In this document: positions 41,380 to 50,322 of the stretch, in pieces
Numbering within the stretch: position 1 is the stretch's first letter
Layout of the letters: the number at the start of each line of letters is the position of its first letter
Source: Armatimonadota bacterium
Lineage (GTDB): Bacteria > Sysuimicrobiota > Sysuimicrobiia > Sysuimicrobiales > Sysuimicrobiaceae
Length of the DNA: 52,578 nucleotides
Reading direction: 5' to 3'
Assembly: GCA_025060455.1 (NCBI GenBank)
Contig: JANXBY010000041.1
Location: forward strand, 1-52,578
Made by a program: the position numbers and the translations under genes
Notes under the pieces: generated by a model
The model's input: only the letters and a program-made list of their open reading frames with translations
Databases searched by the model: none
What the model was told of the DNA's origin: nothing

Positions 41380-42142
41380 CCAGCCCCCCGAACCGGCGCA
41401 CGCGGCTCTGGTAGTCCCGCAGCGCCTCCACCAGGTCCTGGCGGCCAAACTCCGGCCACAGCACCTCGGTGAAGTGCAGCTCCGCGTAGGCGCCCTGCCA
41501 CACCAGGAAGTTGCTCAGCCGCTTTTCTCCCGCGGTCCGGATGATGAGGTCCGGGTCAGGCAGTGGGTAGGTCTGCAGGCACCGGGCCAGCTCCTCCTCA
41601 CCGATGGCCTCGGGCCGTAGCTCCCCCCGGCACGCGGCCGCCGCCACAGCCCGGGCCGCCCGGACGATCTCCGCCCGGCCCCCGTAGTTCAGCGCGCCCA
41701 CGAGGTGCAACACCTTGTTGCGGGAGGTCAGCTGCTCCGCGTACCGGATGGCCTCCTGCAGGCTCGGGGGAAAGTCCGACCGCTCGCCGATGATGTGCAC
41801 CCGCACGCCGCTGCGCGCCAGCTCCGGGGTCTCCTCCCACAGCACCTGCTCGTACAGGCTGCACAGGGCCTCCACCTCCTCCCGGGGGCGGCGCCAGTTT
41901 TCGGTGCTGAAGCCGAACAGGGTCAGCACGCGGATGCCCAGCTCCACCGCCGCCTCCACGGTCCGGCGGATGGCCGCCCGCCCGGCCCGGTGGCCCTCCA
42001 CCCGCGGCAGCCCCCGGCGGGTGGCCCACCGCCCGTTGCCGTCCATGATGATGGCCACGTGCACGGGCAGCCGTGAGGGATCCAGCCCGAGGGCGCGCAG
42101 TCCTTCGTCGTCCAGGCGTTGCGGAACCGGCGCGGCGGTCAC
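41369..42142 (-). CDS. uppS: Isoprenyl (undecaprenyl) diphosphate synthase, cis type
   Basis: The 257-residue cis-prenyltransferase condenses IPP units onto farnesyl diphosphate to make the carrier for peptidoglycan. Signatures: HVAIIMDGNGRWATRRGLPR, GHRAGRAAIRR, LTLFGFSTENWRRPREEV, NYGGRAEIVRA and PDLIIRTAGEKRLSNFLVWQ with AYAELHFTEVLWPEF. The RTxGExRLSNFLLWQ motif is intact (RTAGEKRLSNFLVWQ). GTG start at 42142 overlaps the PASTA gene stop by four bases. It has an N-terminal extension of about 25 residues before the core. Confidence 0.97.
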   Translation of the reverse strand: MTAAPVPQRLDDEGLRALGLDPSRLPVHVAIIMDGNGRWATRRGLPRVEGHRAGRAAIRRTVEAAVELGIRVLTLFGFSTENWRRPREEVEALCSLYEQVLWEETPELARSGVRVHIIGERSDFPPSLQEAIRYAEQLTSRNKVLHLVGALNYGGRAEIVRAARAVAAAACRGELRPEAIGEEELARCLQTYPLPDPDLIIRTAGEKRLSNFLVWQGAYAELHFTEVLWPEFGRQDLVEALRDYQSRVRRFGGLDAG

Positions 42143-42408
42143 GGGCGGTCGGTGGGCTGAGGCCGCCCGCCTTCCAAAGAGCGAGGCCCGGCAGAGGCGC
42201 GAGGCGCGGGCGCGTACCGCTCCCACGCCACCACCAGCTCCACCTCGTTGGCGGCCGTGGCCCTCTGCCGGACCACCCGCTGCACGCCCCCTCCGGGCGC
42301 GCTGCGAGGCGGGGAGGTGGTGCGCACACGCACCTGCCAGCCGGCCTTCTGGAGGGCGGCCAGCGCCTCTTCCAGGGGTAGGGCCACCACGTCGGGGGGT
42401 GCGGCCAC
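42139..42408 (-). CDS. Single-PASTA-domain small protein
   Basis: An 89-residue protein with VVALPLEEALAALQKAGWQV ... PGGGVQRVVRQRATAANEVE, then ELVVAWERY: the alpha-beta pattern of one PASTA domain, which in kinases and penicillin-binding proteins recognises unlinked peptidoglycan or beta-lactams. No signal peptide or membrane helix is seen, so it may be cytoplasmic or a remnant. GTG 42408 has GGAGGT nearby and starts right after frr; its stop overlaps uppS. Its insertion between frr and uppS is unusual. Confidence 0.7.
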   Translation of the reverse strand: MAAPPDVVALPLEEALAALQKAGWQVRVRTTSPPRSAPGGGVQRVVRQRATAANEVELVVAWERYAPAPRASAGPRSLEGGRPQPTDRP

Positions 42409-42966
42409 CTACACCTCCAGGATCTCCGCTTCCTTCTTTTGGAGGAGGGCGTCGATCTCCGCGATGAACCGGTCGGTGAGCTTCTGCAGCTCCTCCTGCG
42501 CCCGGTGGGCCTCGTCCTCCGAGATCTCCCGAGCCTCCTCCAGCTCCTCCAGGGTCTCCCGGGCCTCCCGGCGGATGTTCCGCACCGCCACCCGTCCTTC
42601 CTCCGCGTGCTTGCGGGCCACCCGCACCAGCTCCCGGCGCCGCTCCTCCGTCAGCGGGGGGATGGGCACGCGCAGCACCACCCCGTCGGAGCTGGGGACC
42701 AAGCCCAGCTCGCTCTGCAGGATGGCTTTCTCGATGGCCTTGGTGGCGTTGCGGTCCCACGGCTGCACCACCAGCAGCCTGGGCTCCGGCACTGAGATGC
42801 TGGCCAGCTGGTTCAGGGGAACCTGGGTGCCGTAGTACTCCACCTTGATGTGCTCCAGCAGGGCCGGGCTGGCTCGCCCGGTCCGGAGGGTGGCCAGCTC
42901 CCGGGCGGTGGCCTCCACCGCCTTCTGCATGCGCGTGCGCGCGTCCTTGAGCACGTCCTGGATCAT
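42409..42966 (-). CDS. frr: Ribosome recycling factor
   Basis: The 185-residue protein splits ribosomes after termination with EF-G. N-terminal IQDVLKDARTRMQKAVEATA, LRTGRASPALLEHIKVEYYG, IPPLTEERRRELVRVARKHA, EGRVAVRNIRREARETLEEL and C-terminal AEIDALLQKKEAEILEV match the family over its entire length. ATG 42966 overlaps the pyrH stop by four bases (ATGA). Confidence 0.98.
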   Translation of the reverse strand: MIQDVLKDARTRMQKAVEATARELATLRTGRASPALLEHIKVEYYGTQVPLNQLASISVPEPRLLVVQPWDRNATKAIEKAILQSELGLVPSSDGVVLRVPIPPLTEERRRELVRVARKHAEEGRVAVRNIRREARETLEELEEAREISEDEAHRAQEELQKLTDRFIAEIDALLQKKEAEILEV

Positions 42967-43691
42967 GGCGCACCTCCGATCAGGGTGCCCACGTGCTCGC
43001 CCCGCACGATGCGCTCCAGGTTGCCGGGCTCCTGCAGGTTGAAAACCCAGATGTCCAGGCCGTTGTCCATGCACAGGGACACGGTGGTGGTGTCCATCAC
43101 CTGCAGCCCCCGGTTGATGTACTCCAGGTACGTGAGGCGGTCAAACATGATGGCGTCGGGGTGAAGCCGCGGGTCCTTGTCGAACACCCCAGGGACCCGG
43201 TTCTTGGCCATGAGCACCGCGCCCGCCTCGATCTCGATGGCCCGCAGGGCCGCGGTGGTGTCCGTGGTGAAGTAAGGGCTCCCGGTCCCCGCGGCGAACA
43301 GCACCACGCGCCCCTTTTCCAAGTGGCGGATGGCCCGCCGGCGGATGAAGGGTTCGGCCACCTGGTGCATGGCGATGGCGGTCTGGACCCGGGTCTCCAG
43401 CCCGTGGCTTTCCAGGACCTCCTGCAGGGCCAGGGCGTTGATCACCGTGGCCAGCATCCCCATGTAGTCCGCGGTGACCTTGTCGATCCCCAGCAGGCGA
43501 CTCATCTCCGCGCCCCGGACGATGTTGCCACCGCCCACCACCAGGGCCACCTGCACCCCCAGTTCGTGCACCGCCCGGACCTCCCGGGCCACCACCCGCA
43601 GGATCTCGGGGTCCACGATGGAACGGCCATCCCCGCTCAGCTCCTCGCCGCTGAGCTTGAGGACGATCCGCCCGTACCGAAACCCCGCCAC
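42963..43691 (-). CDS. pyrH: Uridylate kinase
   Basis: The 242-residue amino-acid-kinase-fold enzyme phosphorylates UMP to UDP. Motifs: VLKLSGEELSGDGRSIVDPE, VVGGGNIVRGAEMSR, MGMLATVINALALQEVLE, VLFAAGTGSPYFTTDTTAAL and the C-terminal DTTTVSLCMDNGLDIWVFN. Normal length for bacterial UMP kinase. GTG start 43691 is preceded by GGGAG. Position tsf-pyrH-frr is conserved in bacteria. Confidence 0.98.
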   Translation of the reverse strand: MAGFRYGRIVLKLSGEELSGDGRSIVDPEILRVVAREVRAVHELGVQVALVVGGGNIVRGAEMSRLLGIDKVTADYMGMLATVINALALQEVLESHGLETRVQTAIAMHQVAEPFIRRRAIRHLEKGRVVLFAAGTGSPYFTTDTTAALRAIEIEAGAVLMAKNRVPGVFDKDPRLHPDAIMFDRLTYLEYINRGLQVMDTTTVSLCMDNGLDIWVFNLQEPGNLERIVRGEHVGTLIGGAP

Positions 43692-43712
43692 CGGCTCCCG
43701 CGGTCCTCCACC

Positions 43713-44318
43713 TCAGCCCGCCTCGCCCAGCCGGAATCGGGCGAATCGGCGGACCACGATGTTCTCCCCCGTGCGGGCCACCACCTCCGCGATCCGGTCC
43801 CGCACCTTCTTGCTCTCGTCCCGGATGAAGGGCTGCTCCAGCAGCACCACTTCCTCCAGCCACTTGCCCACCTTACCCTCCACCGCGCGGTCCACCGCCA
43901 CCGGCGGCTTGCCCTCCAGCTGGGGGGCCAGTTGGGCGCGGGCGATCTCCCGCTCCCGCTCCATCTCCTCGGGCGGGACATCCTCCCGCCGGATGTACCG
44001 GGGGTCTCGGGCGGCGATCTGCAGGGCCAGGTCCCGCACCAGCTGCCGGAACTCCTCCGTGCGGGCCACGAAGTCCGTCTCGCAGTTCACCTCCACCAGC
44101 ACTCCCAGGGTCCCACCGCCGTGGATGTACGCATCCACCAGCCCCTGGGTGGCGGCCCGGCCCGCCCGCTTCGCCGCCTGGGCCAGCCCCCGCCGGCGCA
44201 GGAGCTCCACCGCCTTCTCGAGGTCGCCGCCCGTCTCCTCCAGGGCCTCTTTGCAGTCCAGCATGCCTGCACCCGTGCGGGCGCGCAGCTCCTTTACTAG
44301 CTCCAGCGACACCGCCAT
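43713..44318 (-). CDS. tsf: Elongation factor Ts, short form
   Basis: The 201-residue guanine-nucleotide exchange factor for EF-Tu has the UBA-like N-terminus (KELRARTGAGMLDCKEALEE), the TDFVAR signature in VLVEVNCETDFVARTEEF and a single core subdomain. Full-length forms have about 280 residues; this is the short form as in Thermus or Cyanobacteria. ATG 44318 abuts the rpsB stop and uses GGAGG within the rpsB 3' end. Confidence 0.98.
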   Translation of the reverse strand: MAVSLELVKELRARTGAGMLDCKEALEETGGDLEKAVELLRRRGLAQAAKRAGRAATQGLVDAYIHGGGTLGVLVEVNCETDFVARTEEFRQLVRDLALQIAARDPRYIRREDVPPEEMEREREIARAQLAPQLEGKPPVAVDRAVEGKVGKWLEEVVLLEQPFIRDESKKVRDRIAEVVARTGENIVVRRFARFRLGEAG

Positions 44319-45146
44319 CTAGACCTCCACGTCCTCCTCGTCGTATGCCTCGTAAGCAGCCTCCTCCATTCCCAGCTCCTCCAGCTCGGGCTTCTCCTCC
44401 TCGGGGGCGGCTTCCGCCGCCGGCGCCGGTGGCTCCTCCGACACCTCCCCCACCCGCTTGCGCCGCTCCTCCAGCCCCTCCAGGCAGGCGTCCGCGATCC
44501 GGCTGGTGATCAGCCGCACCGCCCGGATGGCGTCATCGTTGCCCGGGATGGGGTAGTCGATCTCGTCCGGGTCGCAGTTGGTGTCCACGATGGCCACCAA
44601 GGGGATGCGGAGCTTGCGCGCCTCCAGCACCGCGATCCGCTCCTTACGGGTGTCCACCACGTACACCGCCCCCGGTAGCCGGTTCATGGTCTTGATCCCG
44701 CCCAGGTACTTTTCCAGGCGGCCCAGCTCGTCCAGCACCTTGGCCTGCTCCTTCTTGGGGAGCAGGTCCAGCTGGCCGGTGTCCCGCAGCTGCTCGATCT
44801 CCCGCAGGCGCTCCACGCGCTTGCGGATGGTGTGAAAGTTGGTCAGCATCCCGCCCAGCCACCGCTGGTTCACGTATGGCATCCCCGCCCGGGTGGCTTC
44901 CTCGCGGATGGCGTCCTGCGCCTGCTTCTTGGTGCCCACGAACAGCACCAGGCTGCCGTTGGCCACCGTGTCCCGCGCGAACCGGTACGCCTCCTCGAAC
45001 AGGGGCACCGACTTCTGCAGGTCGATGATGTGGATGCCGTTCCGCTCGGTGAAGATGAAGCGGGCCATCTTGGGGTTCCACCGGCGGGTCTGGTGGCCGA
45101 AGTGGACCCCCGCCTCCAGCAGCTGCTTCATGGTGACGACCGCCAC
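44319..45146 (-). CDS. rpsB: 30S ribosomal protein S2
   Basis: The 275-residue protein starts [20 protein letters not shown] and contains [66 protein letters not shown], all S2 hallmarks. An acidic Glu-rich tail of about 45 residues follows the core. The GTG at 45146 is favoured over one at 45152 because GGGAGG ends immediately before the latter. Transcription starts from an extended -10 promoter with an upstream leader hairpin. Confidence 0.98.
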   Translation of the reverse strand: MAVVTMKQLLEAGVHFGHQTRRWNPKMARFIFTERNGIHIIDLQKSVPLFEEAYRFARDTVANGSLVLFVGTKKQAQDAIREEATRAGMPYVNQRWLGGMLTNFHTIRKRVERLREIEQLRDTGQLDLLPKKEQAKVLDELGRLEKYLGGIKTMNRLPGAVYVVDTRKERIAVLEARKLRIPLVAIVDTNCDPDEIDYPIPGNDDAIRAVRLITSRIADACLEGLEERRKRVGEVSEEPPAPAAEAAPEEEKPELEELGMEEAAYEAYDEEDVEV

Positions 45147-45230
45147 GGTCACCCTCCCGGTTCGCCTCCGCCCGCCTCCCCCTCAACGGGGACCGGAAAT
45201 GCCGGTGCGCGCAACCCCGGCGGCGGGCGT

Positions 45231-45259
45231 GCAAAAGTACGCGGGCCTCGCAGGCCCGC
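45231..45259 (-). terminator. Leader hairpin with short U-run upstream of rpsB
   Basis: GCGGGCC and GGCCCGC form a strong stem on the minus strand (45241-45259), with GTACTTTTGC after it. It lies roughly 5 bases after the expected transcript start and 85-110 bases before rpsB. It could be an attenuator of the rpsB-tsf operon or a protective 5' structure. Confidence 0.45.
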
Positions 45260-45268
45260 GCCCGCCGT

Positions 45269-45277
45269 AGTATACCA
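45269..45277 (-). promoter_or_regulatory. Extended -10 promoter of rpsB-tsf
   Basis: TGGTATACT on the minus strand (TG, one base, then TATACT) is a near-consensus extended -10 element. It lies about 125 bases upstream of rpsB and just after the 3' end of hslU. The -35 region is poor, as is common for extended -10 promoters. Confidence 0.65.
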
Positions 45278-45305
45278 CAGGCCCCGCGGGGCTGGTCCGG
45301 GCTGG

Positions 45306-46703
45306 CTACAGGATGTAGCGGCTGAGGTCGTGGTCCCGGAGCAGGGGTTCCAGCCGGCGGCGCACGTAGGGCTCGTCGATGACCACCCGCCGGGGGCCTT
45401 CCGGAGCCTCAAAGCTGATCTCCTCCGTCACCCGCTCCAGGACCGTGTGCAGGCGCCGGGCGCCGATGTCCTCCGTGCGCTCGTTGATCTCGTGGGCGAT
45501 CCGGGCGATGGCCTCAACTCCGTCGGGAGTGAACACCACCTCCACGCCCTCCGTGGCCAGCAGGGCCTGCACCTGCTTGGTCAGGCTGTTTTCCGGCTCG
45601 GTAAGGATCCGCACGAAGTCCCGGTGCGTGAGCCGCTCCAGCTCCACCCGGATGGGCAGCCGCCCCTGCAGCTCCGGGATCAGGTCCGAGGGCTTGCTGG
45701 TGTGGAAAGCGCCCGCGCACAGGAACAGGATGTGGTCCGTCCGCACGGGGCCGTAGCGGGTGGTCACCGTGGACCCCTCCACGATGGGCAGCAGGTCCCG
45801 CTGCACGCCCTCCCGGGACACGTCGGGGCCCACCGAGGCCCCGGAGCCCGCAATCTTGTCGATCTCGTCGATGAACACGATGCCGAGCTCCTCCGCGCGC
45901 CGCACCCCCTCCCGCTGGGCCTCCTCGTGGTCGATGAGTTTGGATGCCTCCTCCTGGGCCAGGATCCGCAGGCCCTCCGCCACGGCCACCCGCCGCTTCT
46001 TGCGCCGCTTGGGCAGCAGCCCGCCCAGCAGGTCCTGCAGGTTGATCCCCATCTCCTCCACGCCCTGGGCGCCGATCACCTCGATGGTGGGGAAGGCCTG
46101 CTCCTCCACCTCCACCTCCACCACCTCGCGGTCCAGCTCTCCGGCCTCCAGGCGGGGCCGAAGCAGCCGCCGGCGTTCTTCCACCTCCTGCTGCTCGCGA
46201 CCGTAGGCGCCCTCGGGGACGGACGGCGTGCGGCCCAACAGCGCCTCCAGGGGGTTGGTGAACACCGGACGCGGCGGGTCGGGCACCAGAATCCGCAGCA
46301 TCCGCTCCCGCGCCAGGCGCTCCGCCTCGGGCTGCACCGCCTGCATGCGCTCCCGCTTGACCATCTGGACGGACACTTCCACCAGGTCCCGGATCATGGA
46401 GTCCACGTCGCGCCCCACGTACCCCACCTCGGTGAACTTGGTGGCCTCCACCTTCACGAAGGGCGCGTCCACCAGCCGGGCCACCCGGCGCGCAATCTCC
46501 GTCTTCCCGACCCCCGTGGGGCCGATCATGAGGATGTTCTTGGGGATCACGTCCCGGCGCAGGGGTTCCGGGAGCAGACTGCGCCGGTAACGGTTCCGCA
46601 GGGCCACCGCCACCGCCCGCTTGGCCGCCTGCTGGCCCACGATGTGCTTGTCCAGCTCCGCCACGATCCGCCGCGGGGTCAGCTCCTCCATCCGGAATGC
46701 CAT
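45306..46703 (-). CDS. hslU: ATP-dependent protease ATPase subunit HslU
   Basis: The 465-residue AAA+ unfoldase partners with HslV. Features: [20 protein letters not shown] start region, Walker [31 protein letters not shown], the intermediate domain (about 110-245), Walker [27 protein letters not shown], and the C-terminal [15 protein letters not shown] and LSRYIL that inserts into HslV. ATG 46703 lies two bases after the hslV stop. Confidence 0.98.
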   Translation of the reverse strand: MAFRMEELTPRRIVAELDKHIVGQQAAKRAVAVALRNRYRRSLLPEPLRRDVIPKNILMIGPTGVGKTEIARRVARLVDAPFVKVEATKFTEVGYVGRDVDSMIRDLVEVSVQMVKRERMQAVQPEAERLARERMLRILVPDPPRPVFTNPLEALLGRTPSVPEGAYGREQQEVEERRRLLRPRLEAGELDREVVEVEVEEQAFPTIEVIGAQGVEEMGINLQDLLGGLLPKRRKKRRVAVAEGLRILAQEEASKLIDHEEAQREGVRRAEELGIVFIDEIDKIAGSGASVGPDVSREGVQRDLLPIVEGSTVTTRYGPVRTDHILFLCAGAFHTSKPSDLIPELQGRLPIRVELERLTHRDFVRILTEPENSLTKQVQALLATEGVEVVFTPDGVEAIARIAHEINERTEDIGARRLHTVLERVTEEISFEAPEGPRRVVIDEPYVRRRLEPLLRDHDLSRYIL

Positions 46704-46705
46704 GG

Positions 46706-47227
46706 CTACAGGGTCTCCACCACGATGCGGTCGTTGGTGTACACGCAGATCTCCGCGGCGATGCGCAGCGCCTCCCGCACCACGGCGTCCACGGGCAGCT
46801 CCGTGTGGCGCAGCAGCGCCCGGGCGGCGGCCAGCGCGTAGGGTCCGCCACTGCCCACCCCCGCCACCCCGTCATCCGGCTCCACCACGTCGCCGCTGCC
46901 GGACAACACCAGCAGGTGCTCCCGGTCGCACACCACCAGCACCGCCTCCAGCCGCCGCAGGGCGCGGTCCGTGCGCCAGTCCTTGGCCAGGGCCACCGCG
47001 GCCCGGGGCAGATTCCCGCGGTGCTCGCCCAGCTTGGCCTCGAACCGTTCGAACAGCGTCAGGCCGTCCGCGGCGCTGCCCGCAAACCCGGCCAGCACGC
47101 CGTTCCCGATGCGTCGCACCTTGGTGGCCCCGTGCTTGATCACCGTCTGGCCCAGGGTGACCTGGCCGTCGGACCCCATGGCCGCCCGTCCGTCCCGCAG
47201 CACGGCCAGCACCGTGGTGGACCTCAT
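46706..47227 (-). CDS. hslV: ATP-dependent protease peptidase subunit HslV
   Basis: The 173-residue proteasome-like peptidase starts [20 protein letters not shown]; removal of the first residues exposes Thr as nucleophile (TTVLAV). [40 protein letters not shown] and the C-terminal [17 protein letters not shown] are typical. It forms a double hexamer with HslU. The gene order xerC-hslV-hslU is as in Bacillota. Confidence 0.98.
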   Translation of the reverse strand: MRSTTVLAVLRDGRAAMGSDGQVTLGQTVIKHGATKVRRIGNGVLAGFAGSAADGLTLFERFEAKLGEHRGNLPRAAVALAKDWRTDRALRRLEAVLVVCDREHLLVLSGSGDVVEPDDGVAGVGSGGPYALAAARALLRHTELPVDAVVREALRIAAEICVYTNDRIVVETL

Positions 47228-47258
47228 CCCACCGGCAGTCTACCGCACGGGAGCGCTC

Positions 47259-48125
47259 TTACGCCCGCGGGTGCGCCCGGTCGTAGACCTCCTTGAGCCG
47301 TGCACGGGTGGTGTGGGTATACACCTGGGTGGTACGGAGGCTGCGGTGGCCCAGCAACTCCTGGACCGCCCGCAGGTCCGCGCCGCCGTCCAACAGGTGG
47401 GTGGCGAAGGTATGGCGCAGGGAGTGAGGGGTGACGCGCATCGGGCCGAGGCTAGCCCGCACGTGGCGGCGGACCACCAGCTGTGCTCCGCGGCTGGAAA
47501 GAGGCCCTCCTGTGGCGTTCACGAACAGCGCCTCCACCTCGGGCCGGGCCAGGCGAGGCCGGGCGTGCAGCAGGTACGCGTCCAGGGCGGCCCGCGCCGC
47601 CTTCGGCAACAACACCACCCGCTCCCGGTTTCCCTTGCCCAACACCCTCAGCTCGCGCCCGGACGCCGCGTCCGCGGCTCGAAGGGACAGGGCTTCCTGC
47701 AGCCGCAGCCCGGCGCCATACAGGAGCTCCAGCAGCGCCCGGTCCCGCAGCCCTAGCGGTGATGCAGGATCTGGAGCCCGCAGCAGGGCGCGAACCTGCG
47801 CCATGCTAAGGTAGGTGGGCAGCCTGCGTCCCCGGCGCGGAGCCCGCAGGCCGCGGAAGGGGTTGGTGGTTGCGCGGCCGGTGCGGACCAGGAACCGGAA
47901 CAGGTGCCGGAGGGCGCTGAGGCGCCTGGCGGCTGTGGACCGGGAGCGGGAGGCCGAAAGCTGTACCAGGTACCTGCGGGCGCACACCACGTCCACCCGG
48001 GACCAGTCGGAAACTCCCTCCCCGGACAGGAATCGAAGAAAGTCCGCGGCGTCCCGGGCGTACGCCGCCACGGTGCGCGCGGAAGCTCCCCGCTCCGCCT
48101 GCAGGGCCTGCAGGAAGCCCTGCAC
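47259..48125 (-). CDS. xerC: Tyrosine recombinase XerC/XerD type
   Basis: The 288-residue recombinase resolves chromosome dimers. It has an N-terminal SAM-like core-binding domain (VQGFLQALQAERGASARTVA) and a catalytic domain with Arg in GAGLRLQEALSL, Lys in VLGKGNRERVV, the HxxR HSLRHTFATHLLDGGADL, LLGHRSLRTTQVY and the nucleophile Tyr in VYTH. GTG 48125 is selected because the conserved N-terminus begins there; upstream codons overlap topA. It lies between topA and hslV as in Bacillota, where the intervening trmFO is missing. Confidence 0.95.
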   Translation of the reverse strand: MQGFLQALQAERGASARTVAAYARDAADFLRFLSGEGVSDWSRVDVVCARRYLVQLSASRSRSTAARRLSALRHLFRFLVRTGRATTNPFRGLRAPRRGRRLPTYLSMAQVRALLRAPDPASPLGLRDRALLELLYGAGLRLQEALSLRAADAASGRELRVLGKGNRERVVLLPKAARAALDAYLLHARPRLARPEVEALFVNATGGPLSSRGAQLVVRRHVRASLGPMRVTPHSLRHTFATHLLDGGADLRAVQELLGHRSLRTTQVYTHTTRARLKEVYDRAHPRA

Positions 48126-48142
48126 ATCCCGCCACAGGCGGC

Positions 48143-50254
48143 TCAGCGGACGCCCACGGGCTCCGGCAGTGGCTGGGTCTCGGTGGCCCTGCACGAGGCG
48201 TTTACGCACCGGTAGTAGGGCTCGCCGCGCCGGGACCGCCGCAGGGCCATGGGGTACCCGCAGCGGCTGCAGCGGCGTTCCGTGGGGCGGTCCCACGAGG
48301 TGAAGTCGCAGGTGGGGTAGTTCCCGCACCCGTAGAAGATCCGGCCGCGGCGCGACCGACGCTCCACCACCTCCCCGCCGCACTTGGGGCACGCCACGCC
48401 GATTCCCACGGGCCGCGTGTACGTGCACTCCGGGTAGCCGCTGCACGCGATGAAGGTGCCGAACCGCCCCTGCTTGCGCACCAGCTGCCGGCCGCAAGCG
48501 GGGCAGGCCTCCCCGGTAGGCTCGGGCTTCATGTCCACCTCCTCGATGGACGCCTCCGCCCGCCGCAGGTCGCGCTCGAAGGGCTCGTAGAACTCCCGCA
48601 CCACGCCCACCCAGTCCGCGTGGCCCTCCTCCACCCGGTCCAGGCCCTCCTCCAGGTGCGCGGTGAACCCCACGTCCACGATGTCCGGGAAGTGTTCCAG
48701 GAGGAGGTCGTTGACCAGGCGGCCCAGCTCCGTGGGCACCAGCCGGCGGTCCGCCACCCGCACGTAGCCCCGCTTCTTGATGGTCTCCAGGGTGGGGGCG
48801 TACGTGCTCGGCCGCCCGATCCCCTTCTCCTCCAGGGCCCGCACCAGGGTGGCTTCCGTATACCGGGGCGGAGGCTGGGTGAAGTGCTGCTGGGCGAGCA
48901 GCTCCACCAGCTGCAACACCTCTCCGGGGGTCAGTTCCGGCAGCCAGCCCTCCGCCAGCTCCTCGCCGTCCGCGGGCAGGTCCCGGTATACTACCAGGAA
49001 GCCGGGGAACTTCACCCGCTGCCCGGTAGCGCGCAAGAGGTAGGGCCCTGCGGTCACGTCCACCGCCAGGGTGTCCAGCACCGCGGAGCTCATCTGGCTC
49101 GCCACGAACCGCTCCCAGATGAGCTTGTACAGCTTGTACTGGTCCGGGCGCAGGTACGGCTTCACCTTCTCCGGCGTGCGGAACACCGAGGTGGGCCGGA
49201 TGGCCTCGTGGGCATCCTGAGCACCCCGGCGGGAGGTGTAGCGGCGCGGCTGGGTTGGCACGTACGCCTCCCCCCACCGCTCCCGCACGAAGGCCCGGGC
49301 CTCCTCCTGGGCGGAGGAAGCCACCCGCACGGAGTCGGTGCGCATGTACGTGATGAGCCCCACGGCCCCTTCCTCACCCACGTCCAGTCCCTCGTACAGC
49401 TGCTGGGCCAGCGACATGGTGCGGGAGGCGGAATACCCCAGGCGGCGGTTGGCCTCCTGCTGCAGGGTGCTGGTGATGAACGGCGGGGCGGGGTGCCGCT
49501 GCTGGTCCCTCCGGCGGACGTCCGCCACGCGGTAGTCCGCGGCCTCCAGCTCCCGGAGGATGCGGTGGGCCTCCTCCCCGTTGGGGATCTCCACCTTCCC
49601 GTCGCCCCGCGCCACCAGCCGGGCCTCGAACACCGTTTGCTCGCCCGCGCGGCGCAGCCGCGCGGTGATGGTCCAGTACTCTTGCGGCGTGAAGCTCTCG
49701 ATCTCCCGCTCGCGGTCGCACACCAGCCGCAACGCCACGGACTGCACCCGGCCCGCGCTCAGGCCGCCCCGCACTTTCCGCCACAGCAGGGGGCTCAACT
49801 GGTAGCCCACCAGCCGGTCCAGCACCCGCCGGGCCTGCTGCGCGGCCACCCGGTTCATGTCGATGTCCCGCGGGTGCTGCAACGCCCGGCGCACCGCCTC
49901 CCGGGTCACCTCGTGGAACTCGATGCGGCGGATGTTGGGGTTGACACCGTTCAGCAGGGTCTGCAGGTGCCAGGAGATGGCCTCCCCTTCCCGGTCGGGG
50001 TCCGGGGCTAGGTACACGGTGTCCGCCTCCCGGGCGGCCTCCCGCAGCTCTTTCAGGATGGGTCCCTTTCCCTTGATGACGATGTAGTGGGGCGCGAACC
50101 CGTTGTCCACGTCCACGCCCAGCTTGGACTTGGGCAGGTCGCGCACGTGCCCCATGGAGGCAAGCACCCGGAAACGGCGGTCTAGCAGCTTCTTGAGGGT
50201 GCGCGCCTTCGTGGGCGACTCCACGATCACCAGACTCTTCTTCGACACCGCCAT
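48143..50254 (-). CDS. topA: DNA topoisomerase I
   Basis: The 703-residue type IA topoisomerase relaxes negative supercoils. It has a Toprim domain (LVIVESPTKARTLKKLL, DPDREGEAISWHLQ), the active-site Tyr in LITYMRTDSVRV, PRRYTSRRGAQDAHEAIRPT (20 residues) and three C-terminal four-Cys zinc fingers (ACPACGRQ, ACPKCGG, RCSRCGYP). ATG 50254 is preceded by GGAGCGGGG; an upstream start would add residues without homology. An extended -10 motif lies upstream. Confidence 0.98.
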   Translation of the reverse strand: MAVSKKSLVIVESPTKARTLKKLLDRRFRVLASMGHVRDLPKSKLGVDVDNGFAPHYIVIKGKGPILKELREAAREADTVYLAPDPDREGEAISWHLQTLLNGVNPNIRRIEFHEVTREAVRRALQHPRDIDMNRVAAQQARRVLDRLVGYQLSPLLWRKVRGGLSAGRVQSVALRLVCDREREIESFTPQEYWTITARLRRAGEQTVFEARLVARGDGKVEIPNGEEAHRILRELEAADYRVADVRRRDQQRHPAPPFITSTLQQEANRRLGYSASRTMSLAQQLYEGLDVGEEGAVGLITYMRTDSVRVASSAQEEARAFVRERWGEAYVPTQPRRYTSRRGAQDAHEAIRPTSVFRTPEKVKPYLRPDQYKLYKLIWERFVASQMSSAVLDTLAVDVTAGPYLLRATGQRVKFPGFLVVYRDLPADGEELAEGWLPELTPGEVLQLVELLAQQHFTQPPPRYTEATLVRALEEKGIGRPSTYAPTLETIKKRGYVRVADRRLVPTELGRLVNDLLLEHFPDIVDVGFTAHLEEGLDRVEEGHADWVGVVREFYEPFERDLRRAEASIEEVDMKPEPTGEACPACGRQLVRKQGRFGTFIACSGYPECTYTRPVGIGVACPKCGGEVVERRSRRGRIFYGCGNYPTCDFTSWDRPTERRCSRCGYPMALRRSRRGEPYYRCVNASCRATETQPLPEPVGVR

Positions 50255-50286
50255 CCCCGCTCCGAAGACCCCCTTCGGTCGGCCCC

Positions 50287-50295
50287 ATCGTAGCA
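50287..50295 (-). promoter_or_regulatory. Candidate extended -10 promoter of topA
   Basis: TGCTACGAT on the minus strand (TG, one base, then TACGAT) about 33 bases before the topA ATG. TTGACG lies 8 bases before it, too close to serve as a regular -35. Weak support. Confidence 0.3.
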
Positions 50296-50322
50296 CAGGG
50301 CGTCAACGGGACCGGTCCCCGC

